Of a stretch of DNA of 64,000 nucleotides, positions 43,141 through 54,624 are shown one piece after another. This stretch comes from Endomychus coccineus (lineage: Eukaryota > Arthropoda > Insecta > Coleoptera > Endomychidae), in the NCBI GenBank assembly GCA_958510875.1, contig OY294068.1, positions 67,682,633-67,746,632 on the forward strand, read 5' to 3'. A program made the position numbers and the translations under genes. The notes under the pieces are model-generated. The model was not told where the DNA came from, searched no databases, and worked only from the letters and a program-made list of their open reading frames with translations. The first letter of the stretch is position 1; every line of letters starts with the position of its first letter.

Positions 43141-44082
43141 AAGTTCGAATCAAAAATTTTTTTGCATTAGCTTCAGGAGGTTCTCAGGATCATTCATACA
43201 CCTTAAAACCTCTTTGGAACCCCAACCCCACCCATTGGGGGCAAAAATGGCCCGAAATCTCCAAGTCTTGAATTGTATTTTCTACAAAAAAGGTATTTTG
43301 GATTTACTGGCAATCCATCGTAGGGGTGGTCAAATCGACAAAATTGGCCAATTTCGCACCCCTAATATGTTATTTTACAATTTACGTGTTTTCGGCATTT
43401 CGAATGCACCAAGGAGGTTTTTTGGGTCGCTGATCACGAATCCGTAGCCACATTTACTTGCAATTCATCATGAGGGTGATAAAATCGACGAAATTGGCCA
43501 ATTTTGCACCCCTATATGTTATTTTGCAATTTACGTGTTCTTGGCATTTCGAATGCACCAAGGGGTCTTCTGGGTCGCTGAATACGATTCCGAAGCCAGA
43601 TTTACTCCGAAGTAGTTTTAAAATGCAAAAATACTAAAAATTTAGAATCGTGTCAAATTAGCCATTTTTGTGAATTTCCCACCCCGACGATGATATTCGA
43701 GTTAATCTGGCTTCGGAATCGTATTCAGCGACCCAAAAAACCTCCTTGGTGCATTCGAAATGCCTAAAACACGTAAATTGCAAAATAACATATAGGGGAG
43801 CAAAATCGGTCAATTTCGTCGATTTTACCACCCCTACGATGGATTGTAAGTAAATCTGGCTACGGATTCGAGTTCAGCGACCCAAAAAATCTCCTAGGTG
43901 CACTCGAAATGCCAAAATACCTTTTTTTGTAGAAAATACAATTCAAGACTTGGAGATTTTGGGCCATTTTCGCCCCCAATGGGTGGGGTTGGGGTTCTCA
44001 AGAGGTTTTAAGGTGTATGAATGATCCTGAAAACCCACTGAAGCTAACGCAAAAAAAATTTTGTGATACGAACTACAATGTT
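43141..44082. mobile_element. inner foldback element 1
   Basis: The arms pair from TTTTGCATTAGCTTCAGGAG near 43162 and the CCCCACCCATTGGGGGC block near 43222 with complements near 43975-44060. Two ~145-bp units on each side contain the window-wide core (GGGTCGCTGATCACGAATCC at 43424, GGGTCGCTGAATACGATTCC at 43570, complements near 43710 and 43862). The centre is at about 43650. A 139-codon frame over the left half (43028-43447) is a repeat by-product. Confidence 0.88.
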
Positions 44083-44344
44083 TTTTTTTTTAATTTTCCG
44101 GTTCATTGCTTGGACTATTAGTGGTGCGGCTATATTTACTAACGGACTTTGAATACGAAAATCAGGTTGTTAATACATTGAAGAGATTACTGTAATATAA
44201 ATCTAGTTGATCGTTTAGGATCTTATTATCGTACATCTTCATTCCTTTGAAAATTTCCATTGACTCTAATATATTTAGTTTTGACAAAGATAACTCATTA
44301 AAATATGTTTCTTTAACTTATTTTGGTCCTATAAGCGAAAGAAT

Positions 44345-45632
44345 TGCAAACATGTTATCCCATCATAACCTGACCAGCAGCTTTATAGTCGAGGAAATAT
44401 AGCCGTAAAAAGGCCAAATGATCGAATTTTTTACTGGCAACCTGTATCGAGATGTGGTTTTCGCCATTTGCTTCAGAAACACAATAGAAAAAAATGTTAC
44501 ATATTTGTTTTACCAGGAAAAGCTTGGCTGCATTTGTGCATACAAAAAATGCATCTAAATCATGCAATTTGCTGATCTGTGTAAATATTATATTGTCGCT
44601 CATCAAATATTGATCAAAATTGGCCAGAATTTGTTACTCGGGGTTTTTGTGGGGCACTTGGGACTATTATCGAATTTCAACCATCAACCCTAAAAACCTT
44701 GTCCTCTGGGGTAACGAAGTTTTGATGTTTGACAGTTGAAATTGATTAACTGCCCCTGATGCCCCACGTTGCCCCAGAGGAGCATCTGAGCTGAAAATGA
44801 ACCTTGAATTCGTGTTCAGCGACCACAAAAACCCATGGGTAACGAAGTTTTGATGTTCGACAGTTGAAATTGATTAACTGCTCCAGATGCACCACGTTGC
44901 CCCAGAGGACACTATGCCCCAGGAGCATCTGAGCTGAAAATGAACCTTGAATTCGTGTTCAGCGACCACAAAAACCCATGGCTAACGAAGTTTTGATGTT
45001 CGACAGTTGAAATTGGTTTACTGCCCCAGATGCCCCCGTTGCCCCAGAGGACACTCTGCCCCAGGAGCGCCTGAGCTGAAAATGCACCTTGAATTCGTGT
45101 ACAGCGACCACAAAAACCCACAGAGAACAAGGTTTTTAGGTTTGATGGTTGAAATTCGATAATAGTCCCAAGTGCCCCACATTGCCCCACTTTGCCCCAG
45201 GCACTTGAGTTAACGAACATCATTTAGTTTGTGTTTAAAAATCCCAGAATTGCCATAAAATACCGAATGATTGAGAAAATTTGAGGATTTCCGCTTTATA
45301 TTACAAATCCCCCACCCCAAGCCCCTGAAATCTGCCCCAGGGTGCAGCTTGGCATTATGAAAACATCAAATTCGTAATCAGCGACCCCAAAAACCCCCGA
45401 GTAACAAATTCTGGCCAATTTTGATTAATATTTGATGAGCGACAATATAATATTCACACAGATCAGCAAATTGCATGATTTAGATGCATTTTTTGTATGC
45501 ACAAATGCAACCAAGCTTTTCCTGGTAAAACAAATATGTAACATTTTTTTCTATTGTGTTTCTGAAGCAAATGGCGAAAACCGCATCTCGATACAGGTTG
45601 CCAGCAAAAAATTCGATCATTTTGGCTATAAT
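44345..45632. mobile_element. inner foldback element 2 with a central tandem array
   Basis: The arms (44360-44660 and 45400-45632) are about 230 bp of near-identical inverted sequence, for example GCTGATCTGTGTAAATATTA against its complement near 45456. Between them three units of about 140 bp (44690-45170) carry ATTCGTGTTCAGCGACCACA (near 44810, 44950 and 45092), TGCCCCAGAGGA-type blocks and GTTGAAATTG. A further core, ATTCGTAATCAGCGACC, is at 45370. Palindromic frames (44355-44606 and 45432-45764 start) read the same arm sequence in both directions. Confidence 0.85.
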
Positions 45633-45639
45633 TCCTCGA

Positions 45640-45980
45640 CTATTAAACCCCCAAACAAATTATCTCATATTCTGTTCAATGCGAAAGATAAAACTGACAA
45701 ATTTAAAAGACCCGGAGTTTATAAACTAATAACTTGTTCAGAGTGTGATAGTTTTTACAGTTAGATATAAAGAACATTTTCGTTCCTTTAAAAATAATAA
45801 GACCGATTCTTCATTTGCAAATCATATTTTAGAAATAGGAAATACCTTTCCTAATTTGAATAATGTACAAATTTTACATAGTCAAGATAAAATTTCAAAA
45901 CTAAATATTAGAGTCAATTGAAATTTTCAAAGGAATGAAGTGTATGATAATACTACAGTAATCTCTTCAATGTATTAATA
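45640..45980 (+). pseudogene. PLE family-3 GIY-YIG endonuclease remnant
   Basis: In the frame ending at 45764: KDKTDKFKRPGVYKLITCSE (PLE GVYxLxCxxC) CDSFY then a stop. In the next frame: KEHFRSFKNNKTDSSFANHI (about 45770-45830; RxxH-like, FAxH) LEIGNTFPNLNNVQILHSQD and KISKLN; in the third LESIEIFKG (about 45905-45935). This is a compact GIY-YIG in three frames. An inverted partial copy of the last third lies at 44150-44290. Dead. Confidence 0.78.
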
Positions 45981-46173
45981 ACCTGATTTTCGTATTTAAA
46001 GTCCGTTAGTAAATATAGCCGTTCACTAAGGTCCTCACGGAATTACCTAATCACCTTACCCCTCTCTGGTTTTTCCTAGAACTGTTTCCTATAGTCATAA
46101 AATTTGTTGTATTCCTTCTTTAACCTATATAGAGTAGATATAATATTTGTTAAATTCATACCTTAGTTTGCGT

Positions 46174-46201
46174 CTGAAGATGACACGTTTAGTGTTGAAA
46201 C
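46174..46201 (+). ncRNA. hammerhead-like core 3' of PLE family 3
   Basis: CTGAAGA, T, GACAC-GTTTA-GTGTT (stem with one G-T), GAAAC, then TATAGTAAC. Sense-oriented about 200 bp after the endonuclease remnant. It shares the downstream TATAG-AAC with the core at 16485. Confidence 0.55.
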
Positions 46202-46653
46202 TATAGTAACGACTATATTAAATATCAGTGATAGTATAACAAAGTAGTTTTACTAATTTAATTAATTAAAACTCTTGCAAATTTATAATATTAAGAGTAC
46301 ATTTAGGTAGAATTGCTCAAATAGTAATATTTCTAATAAGGTCTGACACCCTTTTTCTATCACCTCAAAAATCTTTAACATCTGGTTCGAAAGTAGATAC
46401 TTTAATGTAATATTTTTTGGTTTCAGTCGTTTATAGGCTTTGTTGACATGTGTTTGTATATTATAAGAATATTACTAAACAGCGAATTCTTGATATATTT
46501 CATATACTTAAAACATTGATGTGTTACAATTTAGATTATTCGTGTTTCAGTTCGTTTCGGCGACGTGGGCATTTTGAATTGAAATTGGTGCGATAAGGAC
46601 GCTTTGTGCTGATACAATTACTTTTAAGAAATCCCGTTTTAGGCATAAGTCTT

Positions 46654-46678
46654 CTGATGATGGTCGTGAGACCGAAAC
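46654..46678 (+). ncRNA. hammerhead-like core, right end of the composite
   Basis: CTGATGA, T, GGTC-GTGA-GACC with perfect stem, GAAAC, then GTACG. This is the cleanest core in the window. Confidence 0.6.
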
Positions 46679-46745
46679 GTACGTAAAGACGAAAATAATA
46701 AGCATATGTGTTAGTGTGACCTATTTCCCGAGAATTTATGTATAA

Positions 46746-47148
46746 ACCAAACAATTTATATATTTTCATAAAAAGAAAATTGTGTTAACAATAATTATTG
46801 TTAAGAGTGGGAACTGGCACTTTTGTTTTAACATCCCAAACTAAAAGGTGTTAAAATCACTCACTGTTCGTAATAATATTTGTTGATGAATTAGATAATT
46901 ATGATCAGTATCTGTGATGGTTATTCCTAAGTTGAAATACTGTTTAGGAAACGCACCATATTTCCACAAGTTTATGATGCATCCTGTCACTTTAATGGAT
47001 TGATGTTATATCACATGTGATGCTGTATTTTGTTGAATAAAGTCAATATCAGGGTTTATAGCAATATTTGTTCATGAAAATAATAATAAAAAATCAGTTT
47101 ATTTATAAGCAAAGACGATTGCCTCTTACCTATCTCCTAGTACAGGTA
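46746..47148. other. no gene seen
   Basis: AT-rich spacer without recognisable features. Confidence 0.5.
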
Positions 47149-47323
47149 AAAACAAGAAATTTTACTTTGTTGAATACAACTTTATTTAAAAGAAACTTGA
47201 TTGCAATTTCGAATTTCACAGTTCATTATCAAAACATACAATGAACTGTAAAGTTCGAATCCGCAATCAACGTTCTTTTAAATACAGTGATATTTAACAA
47301 AAGAAAATTTCTTGTTTTTATCT
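47149..47323. mobile_element. 175-bp palindromic MITE-like repeat
   Basis: TAAAAACAAGAAATTTTACT (47148) and its complement at about 47304-47323 start an inverted pair of about 80 bases each, including TTTATTTAAAAGAA and ACAGTTCATT, around a short centre. Non-coding. Confidence 0.85.
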
Positions 47324-48794
47324 ATAAAAATAGAATATCACAAAGTAACGGACAGTTCCATTTAAATTCTATCTGCTAATATTTCCGGAGTTATCAATGA
47401 CTCACCATCAGCCATTGCTACCCAGGAAAAACTAAACCCTAAGAATGAAGAAGAAGAAACTGTAATATATGAATACCTACATGTATTGAAGCAATTTTCA
47501 AAAGAATGAAACAGTCGAAGAAAATAAGAATGATAGCATAAGAGATGCATTTATTGCTAGTCTTTTCTCAGCTACTTATACAGCGTTTAATCGAAAACGT
47601 GTCTCTTTCCGTGGATGAAGCATTCAGCTCCTTCTCTAGAAATAACTCAACTCTATTCAGAACATTTTTTGTTCCTCACTTCTTCAATCAATGCGATTTC
47701 TTCAACAAATTCCTTTCCGAACTGATAATGTTTTAGGTGATATCGCTCCTAAGCAAAATTCTTACATATCTTTCTTCTGTGGAAAGTTGACATCCAAGGT
47801 ATCAATGCCTAGCTTGGGATGCAATCTGTAAAAACAATTTGCCAAACTTGTAATAGTAAGAAAGCAAAAACGAAAAACGTAGAAGCCATTTCTGAATATC
47901 TATCTTGTATTATGTATGCTATTACACCAGCATGTCTTACTAAAGCAACTATACAGATCAAAATCGGTGGAGTAGCAGCTGCAGTACTTATTGGCACTGA
48001 AATCATGTCGCGTTACTTCAATAATTGATGTGAAGATTAAAGAATGTCTTCTAACTTAACGATCAATATGGCGTCGTTGAATTATGCTCCACAAGTTGAA
48101 GAATGTTGTTTAGTTAATCTACAGCTGATAAATTAGACCTACAGATTGAGTCAAATAGCCTGGTGTGTTGCCAATCAATAAGTGCGATAAATAATCGATG
48201 CAGAGGAAAATAGCATTTATCCCCAGTCCGAAACAAAATGAGTGATTTATATGGCGCATGTCAGTAACTATTAACTAGCGACACAGACCAGTATTTTTAA
48301 TAGAAATGGACAAAAGTTATATTTCTAAATAGAAATACCATAGGTCTATTAATGCTACTTCTATTTCAAATCGGGACATACCTGTTCCATATAAGAGGTA
48401 CAAGATAGCATCAGTAGCTATTTGATATAAGTCAAAATATGGTACAGTCACGGAGTTGCTTTTATGAAACAACAGTTGGTAAATAACAACAGATCGCTGA
48501 ATAGCAACCCTTCTCTAATTCCTACTAACTAACAATTCGACTTGTGCAATGCACACTCTTCTTTCACTATCGCACAAGACAAGTTCTACTTCTGTTTATC
48601 TTATTAACAATACGATGCGTCTGGCTCTGTCATACTCTCACATTGATCTTATCCACTGCCCGATCAGACTCATAAACAATTGATTGTAATTCAAAGAACT
48701 AGAAGCGTATGGTAATCAATTATTATGCTCAGACAATAAAAAGATTCACGGAACTCGACGCTTATATAAAAGACATCATTTTCAATATTTTCGT
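47324..48794. other. no gene recognised; small frames of unknown nature
   Basis: Plus-strand frames at 47545-47736 (63 codons) and 47819-48028 (69 codons; contains ICQTCNSKK and a hydrophobic GVAAAVLIG stretch) show no family I know. No splice pattern links them convincingly. Confidence 0.3.
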
Positions 48795-49292
48795 GTACGT
48801 TGTACAGAACTGTTGATCTCAAGACCGCATATAATCAAGTACCAATTGCAAAAAAGTAAAAACCATACACGGCTTTTGAAGCAAGTGGTAATCTCTACCA
48901 GTTTATAAGAGTTCCGCATATCAAGATGATGTGAACGTTTATGAGAAAGTTGCGATAGAACTTGAACATAATCTCCAGCATTCAACATTTGATCATTGAT
49001 TAAAATACATTTAATCAATGTCTTGGTTACATTCATTTTGATCGAGGTTCGTCATGCATGTCTTCTGAATTGAAACATTTCCTCCACTCGGAAGGAATTG
49101 CTACTAGTTGCACTATGACCTATAATCCCCAAGGGAATGGTAAAATAGAGAGAGAGAGAGAAAACTGTACTATCTGGAGGACAATTGACTTGGCTATTAG
49201 CTCTAGGAATAAAAGTTAAACAATGGGAATCTGTGCTTCCAGAAGCAGTTCATCCGATAATATCCCTTCTGTGATATTCCAAAAATGTAACT

Positions 49293-49463
49293 AAATAAAA
49301 CAACTATTACAAGTTCGATTTTCACAAGTTTATTAAGAATGTGACTATAGTTTCGCTACCACCGTAGCTTCTTCAAACGTTTTACAAAGTACTTCGTAAT
49401 ACTATAGTCACATTCTAATAAACTTGTGAAAATCGAACTTGTAATAGTTGTTTTATTTAAAGT
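49293..49463. mobile_element. 170-bp inverted-repeat insert with hammerhead-like core inside a gypsy integrase
   Basis: AAATAAAACAACTATTACAA (49293) and its complement (to 49463) open an almost perfect ~58-bp inverted repeat ending GTGACTATAG / CTATAGTCAC, around a ~55-bp centre. It separates two integrase pieces that are normally contiguous, so it is an insertion. Confidence 0.8.
49350..49376 (-). ncRNA. hammerhead-like core (one consensus change)
   Basis: Minus strand: TTGAAGA (C3 of CTGANGA replaced by T), A, GCTAC-GGTG-GTAGC with perfect 5-bp stem, GAAAC, then TATAG. The intact stem with a changed core base suggests a decayed relative. Confidence 0.45.
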
Positions 49464-49734
49464 TGATAATGGATTTTCATCACGTAATGGCTGATTCTAT
49501 TTAATAATGTAACTCCCCATGAAAGGATGTTCTTCCACAGGCGCAAATCTAGCAATGCATCCTTGGTTGACGTCTGATGTTGGTTTTATGAAAAGACATA
49601 CAAGGGCAAATAAGTATGAGCCACTTATAGAAGAAGTCGAGCTAGGTGAAGCAAACCCAGATTACTTTCATATTAGACTACTAGATGGTAGTGAAACAAT
49701 CGTTTCAAATAGACATTTTGAACCAATATAATAG

Positions 49735-51054
49735 TAGATACTCAGACTCACTCATCCAGTACCATGTAACATATGTGTTATGTGTAATTTAAGACTTCTA
49801 GATAGTACTCATTTGTTATAAATTTAGTATATATCTGGCAAATACATTTCTTTAGTAGAGTTTGATTTAATATTAAGACGTGAATTTTATTTCAAACCGC
49901 AAATAGACAAAAGCGCTATTGTCACAAATCATTTATACCTGAAATTATGTATGGAAAATAATCCTGAATTCGAATAATTGTTCCATTTCATATGGTTACG
50001 ACGACTGTGGCATATAACAGATATATAGTAGCACCACATCGATATTTAGAAATCTAAACGCATACTTCGGCAACTAAGTTTCATATTTAATAGAATAATA
50101 GAAAAGTTGTTTTTTCAGACAATCGTGTGCACTGACAACTGACGTAGGTGAATTAATACCTGACAGAATAGGTCTTACAGATACTTGATTTCAAACAGTT
50201 CATTCAATTTCTGTAAAGTAAGATTAGATGCACCTCGCCTTGACTGAAGATTTTGTATAATAAGATTGGGCATTTCTGTAGATGTAGTAATGGATTCTTT
50301 GATATATTTATATACCGGCCATTTTTTATCAAATCATCGACACTTCCGCAATATTTTAATTTATCCAAAACTACGTTCTTATTACTCATCAATTTTCAAA
50401 TAATAAAACCCTTTCATTTTTCTTAGTTCCGTTTGGAGCTATTCTTAATTCAAAATTCTAGGTGATTGAAGGAGATGACAGTAATTATCATCCAATATTT
50501 GCACAGTAGTACCAAGCTGTAGCGGACCCAGAACATTTTTCTGGCTATACTTATATGGGCCATATATAATAATAATAATAAATATTTTGATGGGTTACAA
50601 TAAAAATTGAATGGTAAATATCGACAATTAACCAAATATAATATAATTAAGATATTCAGGGCATTCTAATAGTTTTTAATATTTTCAGTCCCGAAAGAAT
50701 GAATATTTAACCAATTATGGCACTCATGCAGTTTTACAGTTTTATTTCTTGAGACAAATGTTCCTTATTTTTGTTGAACCCTGCCTTTTTATCATGAAGC
50801 CTACATAACACGCGGTGAAATTCAAGCCAATATCATTGTCCTACTTCTTTGAGAGAAGTTTTCAACAAAATTTTGTCATTTATGAATTTTTTCCTCAATT
50901 GGTTTGGGCAAACTCGAAATCTTCGTTATTTTGCCTGTTATTGTTGTGAATAGATAGCTGTTATGCGGGCAAGACATGTCTTTTTCATCAAAATCATCAT
51001 AAATATAAAATACAACTACAAATTAGAAACCAAGGGATGGATGTAATAGAAAAA
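49735..51054. other. no gene seen
   Basis: AT-rich; short frames only. An AAT trinucleotide run is present near 50569-50582. Confidence 0.5.
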
Positions 51055-51430
51055 TTGTCAAAGTGCAGAGGACGTCCCAGCTACCAAGTACCCATCATCA
51101 AAGTGAACTAAATTAGAAATCCAAATCTGCCTGTTTAAATACTATTTGGAATTAATAGTGTATATAGGGGATCACCGATAATGAATTCAGTTTTATCTCA
51201 AGCTGGTGGTAATCACTTATTCCAACTTTTAATTCTAAATAGTATTATTTGATTCCTAATTTAGTTTTCTCTGAATGTGAATTTATTATCTCGAGTTGAT
51301 GGTGATCTCTTATATACACTAGTAGCTTCTAATAGTATTTAAACAGGCACACTTTGATTTCTAAAAGGGTTCACTATTATGTTGGCTACTTGGCAGCTGA
51401 AAGGTCCTCAGTACTTTAAGTGGATAAGGG
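51055..51430. mobile_element. 370-bp MITE-like inverted repeat
   Basis: Left-arm blocks (CAGCTACCAAGTA, AGTGAACTAAATTAGAAATC, GCCTGTTTAAATACTATT, TAGTGTATATA, GATCACC) recur as complements in reverse order on the right arm (51270-51420). No coding capacity. Confidence 0.78.
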
Positions 51431-52960
51431 AGATTGTTTCTTATTTATAGTGATATAGTAGTGTATCTATCCATACCATAGTGTGAACACTTTTATAGTT
51501 TATTAGTAAAAATACTTATCAATTTTGAATATGTTTCGAACATTATTCAATTTTTGTCATCAATTGATGAGTTTTGGCCAATATTTCAACTCGATATTCA
51601 TTTCATCTATCGTGGCTAATGCTAGATTTTTAAAATTTAAATTGTAGCCGAAACACGGGTTGCAGTTGCAATTAATTCAGTACATGATATCGGGATCTAC
51701 ACCAAGTGGTGAGTAGCCGAACTAGACTATATTCGTTGTTTGATAAGTTATGTTTGATTCTTATCAAACAACGCTATATTGCTCCAGGAATGTAATCTGT
51801 TATTGAGATAATGCTATACAAGAAATCAATGAATACCTTACATGGTTTTCAAATCGGTTCAAATATACTAAAGCAGGCCCTAATTATACTTACGCTCAGA
51901 AATTACAATTTCTGTAAATTTTACTATTTTATAGGTCACGCTACGTTATAGAGATCGAAGGATCATTGTTAATTTTAATAGTCACCAATAGAGGGAATAT
52001 TAGAACAAGTAGACATTTTACTTTACCTTCTTGCTGGATGAATTTGTTTGAAAGATATTATTCTAATAATGTTAGTTGAACTATCAAAATAATTCAAGAA
52101 TAATATATCGAATTTAATAAGGATAAATACCAACTTGTAATTATACGTAGCCGTTAACTGACTCTCAATCAACGATTGCTATAAAATAAATTTAATAAGT
52201 TCATAAATTGAATTAGATTCACAAATTTTGTTGTTGAGTAAGCCATAGCCAGTTGTGGTCTTGTTTGATTTCTAAAAACAAAACAATCAATCAGTCAATT
52301 GATAACTACTTACTTGTTTTTTAGCGAATTTATACTATATAATCATAAGATTTATAAAAGTAGGTAATTAAGTTCCATTCTTTTGATGCCCTAATTTTCT
52401 AACAAATTCGCGATTCCGGATTTTAATTCAAGCTATAGGGCGATTCGGTACGAATATTCTTTAGCAATATGATTTGGAGAATAAATTTTAATTTTCTTTA
52501 ATACCAAATTGAATAAAATTAATTATCAATCGTATAGTATTTGCTCGATCTACAAAGAATGTCAGCATATTAATAAGTATCATAAAAATGTTAAGTACTT
52601 AATATATTTAGTGGAAGAATCTGGAATGAACCCTGAACAGGAAAATCTATTTGAGGAGATCAATAATATTCTATGTGAAATTGTGCCTTCTTTTGATCAC
52701 AAATCTAGCAGTTACAAGGAAAAATTGGTATAGCAGTATTATTTTTATTTAATGAAGCGCAGGCATAGTATAAACAGGAAGGAAAGTTCTTTACTCTATT
52801 CTCCATTAGGAAAAGAAGATAAAAGAATTTTCAAAGAATTTAGACTCAGTTAAAGACATTGAGAATAAATAAATCAAAAAAGTACTGCCTAATCTTAGGT
52901 ATTCTATAAAATTAATAATTAAATTCATATTAATGTACTGGTCAAATCATAAAATACATA
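51431..52960. other. no recognised gene; perfect 14-bp hairpin at 51734-51773
   Basis: CGTTGTTTGATAAG (51734-51747) and CTTATCAAACAACG (51760-51773) form a perfect 14-bp stem with a 12-base loop. It has no T-run after it and no coding context. A 74-codon plus-strand frame at 52509-52733 has an acidic middle (NPEQENLFEEIN) but no known domain. Confidence 0.4.
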
Positions 52961-53128
52961 CGAGGGCAAGGTGAAAGGTCCCTGAAACATAAAACAGATG
53001 ACGCCACAATCGTAAATTCCATGTGACATTTGTGATGGTACATCTTTAACTAGAACGCATTAAAATGAACTGATATGTTCTGTTTTGACATCCATCGAAA
53101 GCAAGCAGCCTTGAAGATTTTTGTAAAC

Positions 53129-53995
53129 ATGGAAAAAAGTGAATTTCGCGTCTTGATTGAACATTATCTCTTGCGTGGAGAAAAAACATTAGGCAAACCA
53201 AAGCATCGCTTGTTAAACATTTTGGGGACTCTTCACCATCGATTGGAACGATTCACAAATGGCTTACTGATTTTCGTTGTGGTAGTATGACCACTAAGGA
53301 CGCCGTACGTTTTGGTAGTACAATCGAGGTTACAACGTCAGAAACTGTCGATTTAATCCATGGTATGATATTGGACGGTCGGCTAGTTAAAGTGCAAGAG
53401 ATTGCTGAGACCATGGCCATCTCAACCGAACGGGTACGGAACATTTTGCATACATTTTAGAATATGAGAAAGCTATCTGCCACATGGGTTGCCACATTTA
53501 CTCTCTGTTGACAACAAGCGCGACCGTGTGAAAACTTCAAAGGAGTGTGTGGCGATGTTCAAGCGCGATAAGAAGAACTTTTTGCGCCGTTTCGTAACAG
53601 TGGACGAAACATGGATCCATAGCAATAAACCAGAGATCAAAGAACAGTCGAAGCAGTGGACTTGGCGAATCGAAGCCAAAGACGTCAAAGAGGGCTTATC
53701 GGCCAACAAAGTCATGGCGACTGTTTATTTGGTATGCACAAGGTATCGTCCATATCGAATAATTCGAGAAGGGCAAAACGATTACCGGCGTATATTATGC
53801 GGAGCTGCTGGATCGATTTGATTCCAATTTGAAGCGAAAGCCAAAGAAAAAAGTGGTTCTTCCACCAGGACAACGCACCGGCGCACAGGTCCGCAGTCGC
53901 AATAGCAAAATTGCATGAATTCCAAACTTGAAGAAATGGTTCGACGGAGAGAGATTCGGCTCCAACGATGAGGTCATCGTTGAAACGCCTATTTT
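53129..53995 (+). pseudogene. mariner transposase pseudogene A
   Basis: ATG at 53129 begins MEKSEFRVLIEHYLLRGE (the mariner start), then after a shift WFTDF-like sequence and the block ETVDLIHGMILDGRLVKVQE (about 53340-53400) leading to ISTERVRNILH-like sequence. 53489-53821 has LLSVDNKRDRVKTSKECVAM, FLRRFVTVDETWIH (about residues 29-43; first catalytic Asp), KEQSKQWTW, KVMATVYLV (normally VFWD; motif damaged). In shifted frames come the YYAELLDRFD-like and FHQDNAPAHRSAV-like blocks (about 53785-53895; second Asp) and LKKWFDGERFGSNDEVI (53932-53985). The SPDLAP block with the third Asp is missing, so there is a deletion as well as shifts. Confidence 0.9.
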
Positions 53996-54480
53996 GAAGA
54001 ATGCCCTCACAATCCCAAAAGGTTGTAGCCATCACATTATTGTCGACTTTTTAATAGAGATCCATCCTTCTGTGATGATTGCCTTTAACACGTCTACAGA
54101 ATTTTCTCCACAGTGCTCCACAAAAGAAGGAGCACATTCAACAAGACGCTGGCGCTGAACTGCTGATAGTTGTTTGGGAACCCACCGCAGAGTAGCTTTA
54201 TTCATGCTCAAATGCTGGTGGCAAACGCTTTTAGTTAGTTCCCCTTTAAACGACGATCGCCTAATAGGAAATCCTCAACCAGGGAATTTTGTCGTTTGTC
54301 ACCACTTCCGCCTAGTGTTACTTTCCAAGAATTTCTTCCCAATTCTAAACCGTTTTGAAACATCTTTTACCACCAAATAAAACTGAAGTTTTCACGTACA
54401 CCCCTCCTAGCCGATCCGAAAATCCTTTTCGAGCAAAAAAATTGATAACAGCTCATTTTTTGTGAGTTCTGTAATCATGA
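53996..54480 (-). pseudogene. mariner transposase pseudogene B (N-terminal part)
   Basis: The minus strand starts at about 54478 with MITELTKNELLS; after stops comes MNKATLRWVPKQLSAVQRQR (54205-54145), LVECAPSFVEHCGENS, VLKAIITEGW (normally ITGDETW; first Asp lost) and ATTFWDCEGIL (about 54033-53998), where it stops abruptly at the junction with element A. The MNKAxxRWVPKQL block differs from element A, so it is another mariner subfamily. Confidence 0.85.
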
Positions 54481-54624
54481 TAAACGAGTGACAATTGTAA
54501 GAGTACTGATGGACGTAAAATAAATTTTTGTTTTTTCCAAGGCTAATAAGATTTGTGCGAGTTATCAACATGTTTGGCTACCTTAATCTATTTCAGGCCG
54601 GGATTTTTTGTCACTGCCCTTGTA

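Larger units (their letters stand above)
42926..46745. mobile_element. 3.8-kb composite palindrome bounded by PLE family-2 3' ends
   Basis: The left terminal ~190 bp (TGTAAATTCTCGGGTAATAG at about 42929 to GCCGAAACGAAC near 43125) and right terminal ~205 bp (TTCGTTTCGGCGACGTGGGC near 46553 to CCCGAGAATTTA near 46738) are inverted copies. Inside are two more palindromes (43141-44082 and 44345-45632) and an inverted pair of PLE family-3 tails (44150-44290 against 45860-46010). Nothing in it is intact coding sequence. Confidence 0.82.
48795..49734 (+). pseudogene. gypsy-type pol remnant (RT scrap, integrase)
   Basis: A scrap of RT reads LLDLKTAYNQVPIAKK then YTAFEASGNLYQFIRV (48806-48915; LDLxxAYxQIPI and YTAF motifs of gypsy RT). 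After a deletion that removes the catalytic YVDD and RNase H, the integrase core reads DRGSSCMSSELKHFL (49043-49085; catalytic Asp), YNPQGNGKIERE (49120-49160; the Glu of the DDE triad region) and QWESVLPEAVHP (about 49222-49255). It is then interrupted by a 170-bp inverted-repeat insert. The C-terminal part resumes at 49515 with TPHERM-like sequence and KYEPLIEEVELGEANPDY. RT-before-integrase order and motifs indicate gypsy. Confidence 0.85.
52961..54622. mobile_element. chimera of two mariner elements joined tail to tail
   Basis: The left end CGAGGGCAAGGTGAAAGGTC (52961) follows TA, and the right end complements to CAAGGGCAGTGACAAAAAAT (54622) and precedes TA (54623-54624). The left 1 kb encodes a mariner transposase on plus, the right 0.5 kb the N-terminal part of a different mariner on minus. 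They meet at about 53995. Both outer ends are therefore 5' TIRs. Confidence 0.8.

Noticed and set aside
43028..43447. 139-codon plus-strand frame
   Set aside because: Spans a PLE end, a foldback arm and core units, three unrelated repeats; no domain.
44912..45223. 103-codon minus-strand frame with a repetitive Trp/Gly-rich product
   Set aside because: It is a translation of the three ~140-bp core units inside the foldback; the repeat explains it fully.
51734..51773. Perfect 14-bp hairpin as a transcription terminator or small RNA precursor
   Set aside because: Stem is too short for a microRNA precursor, there is no U-tract, and no nearby gene; a single short perfect stem is expected by chance or as a MITE scar.
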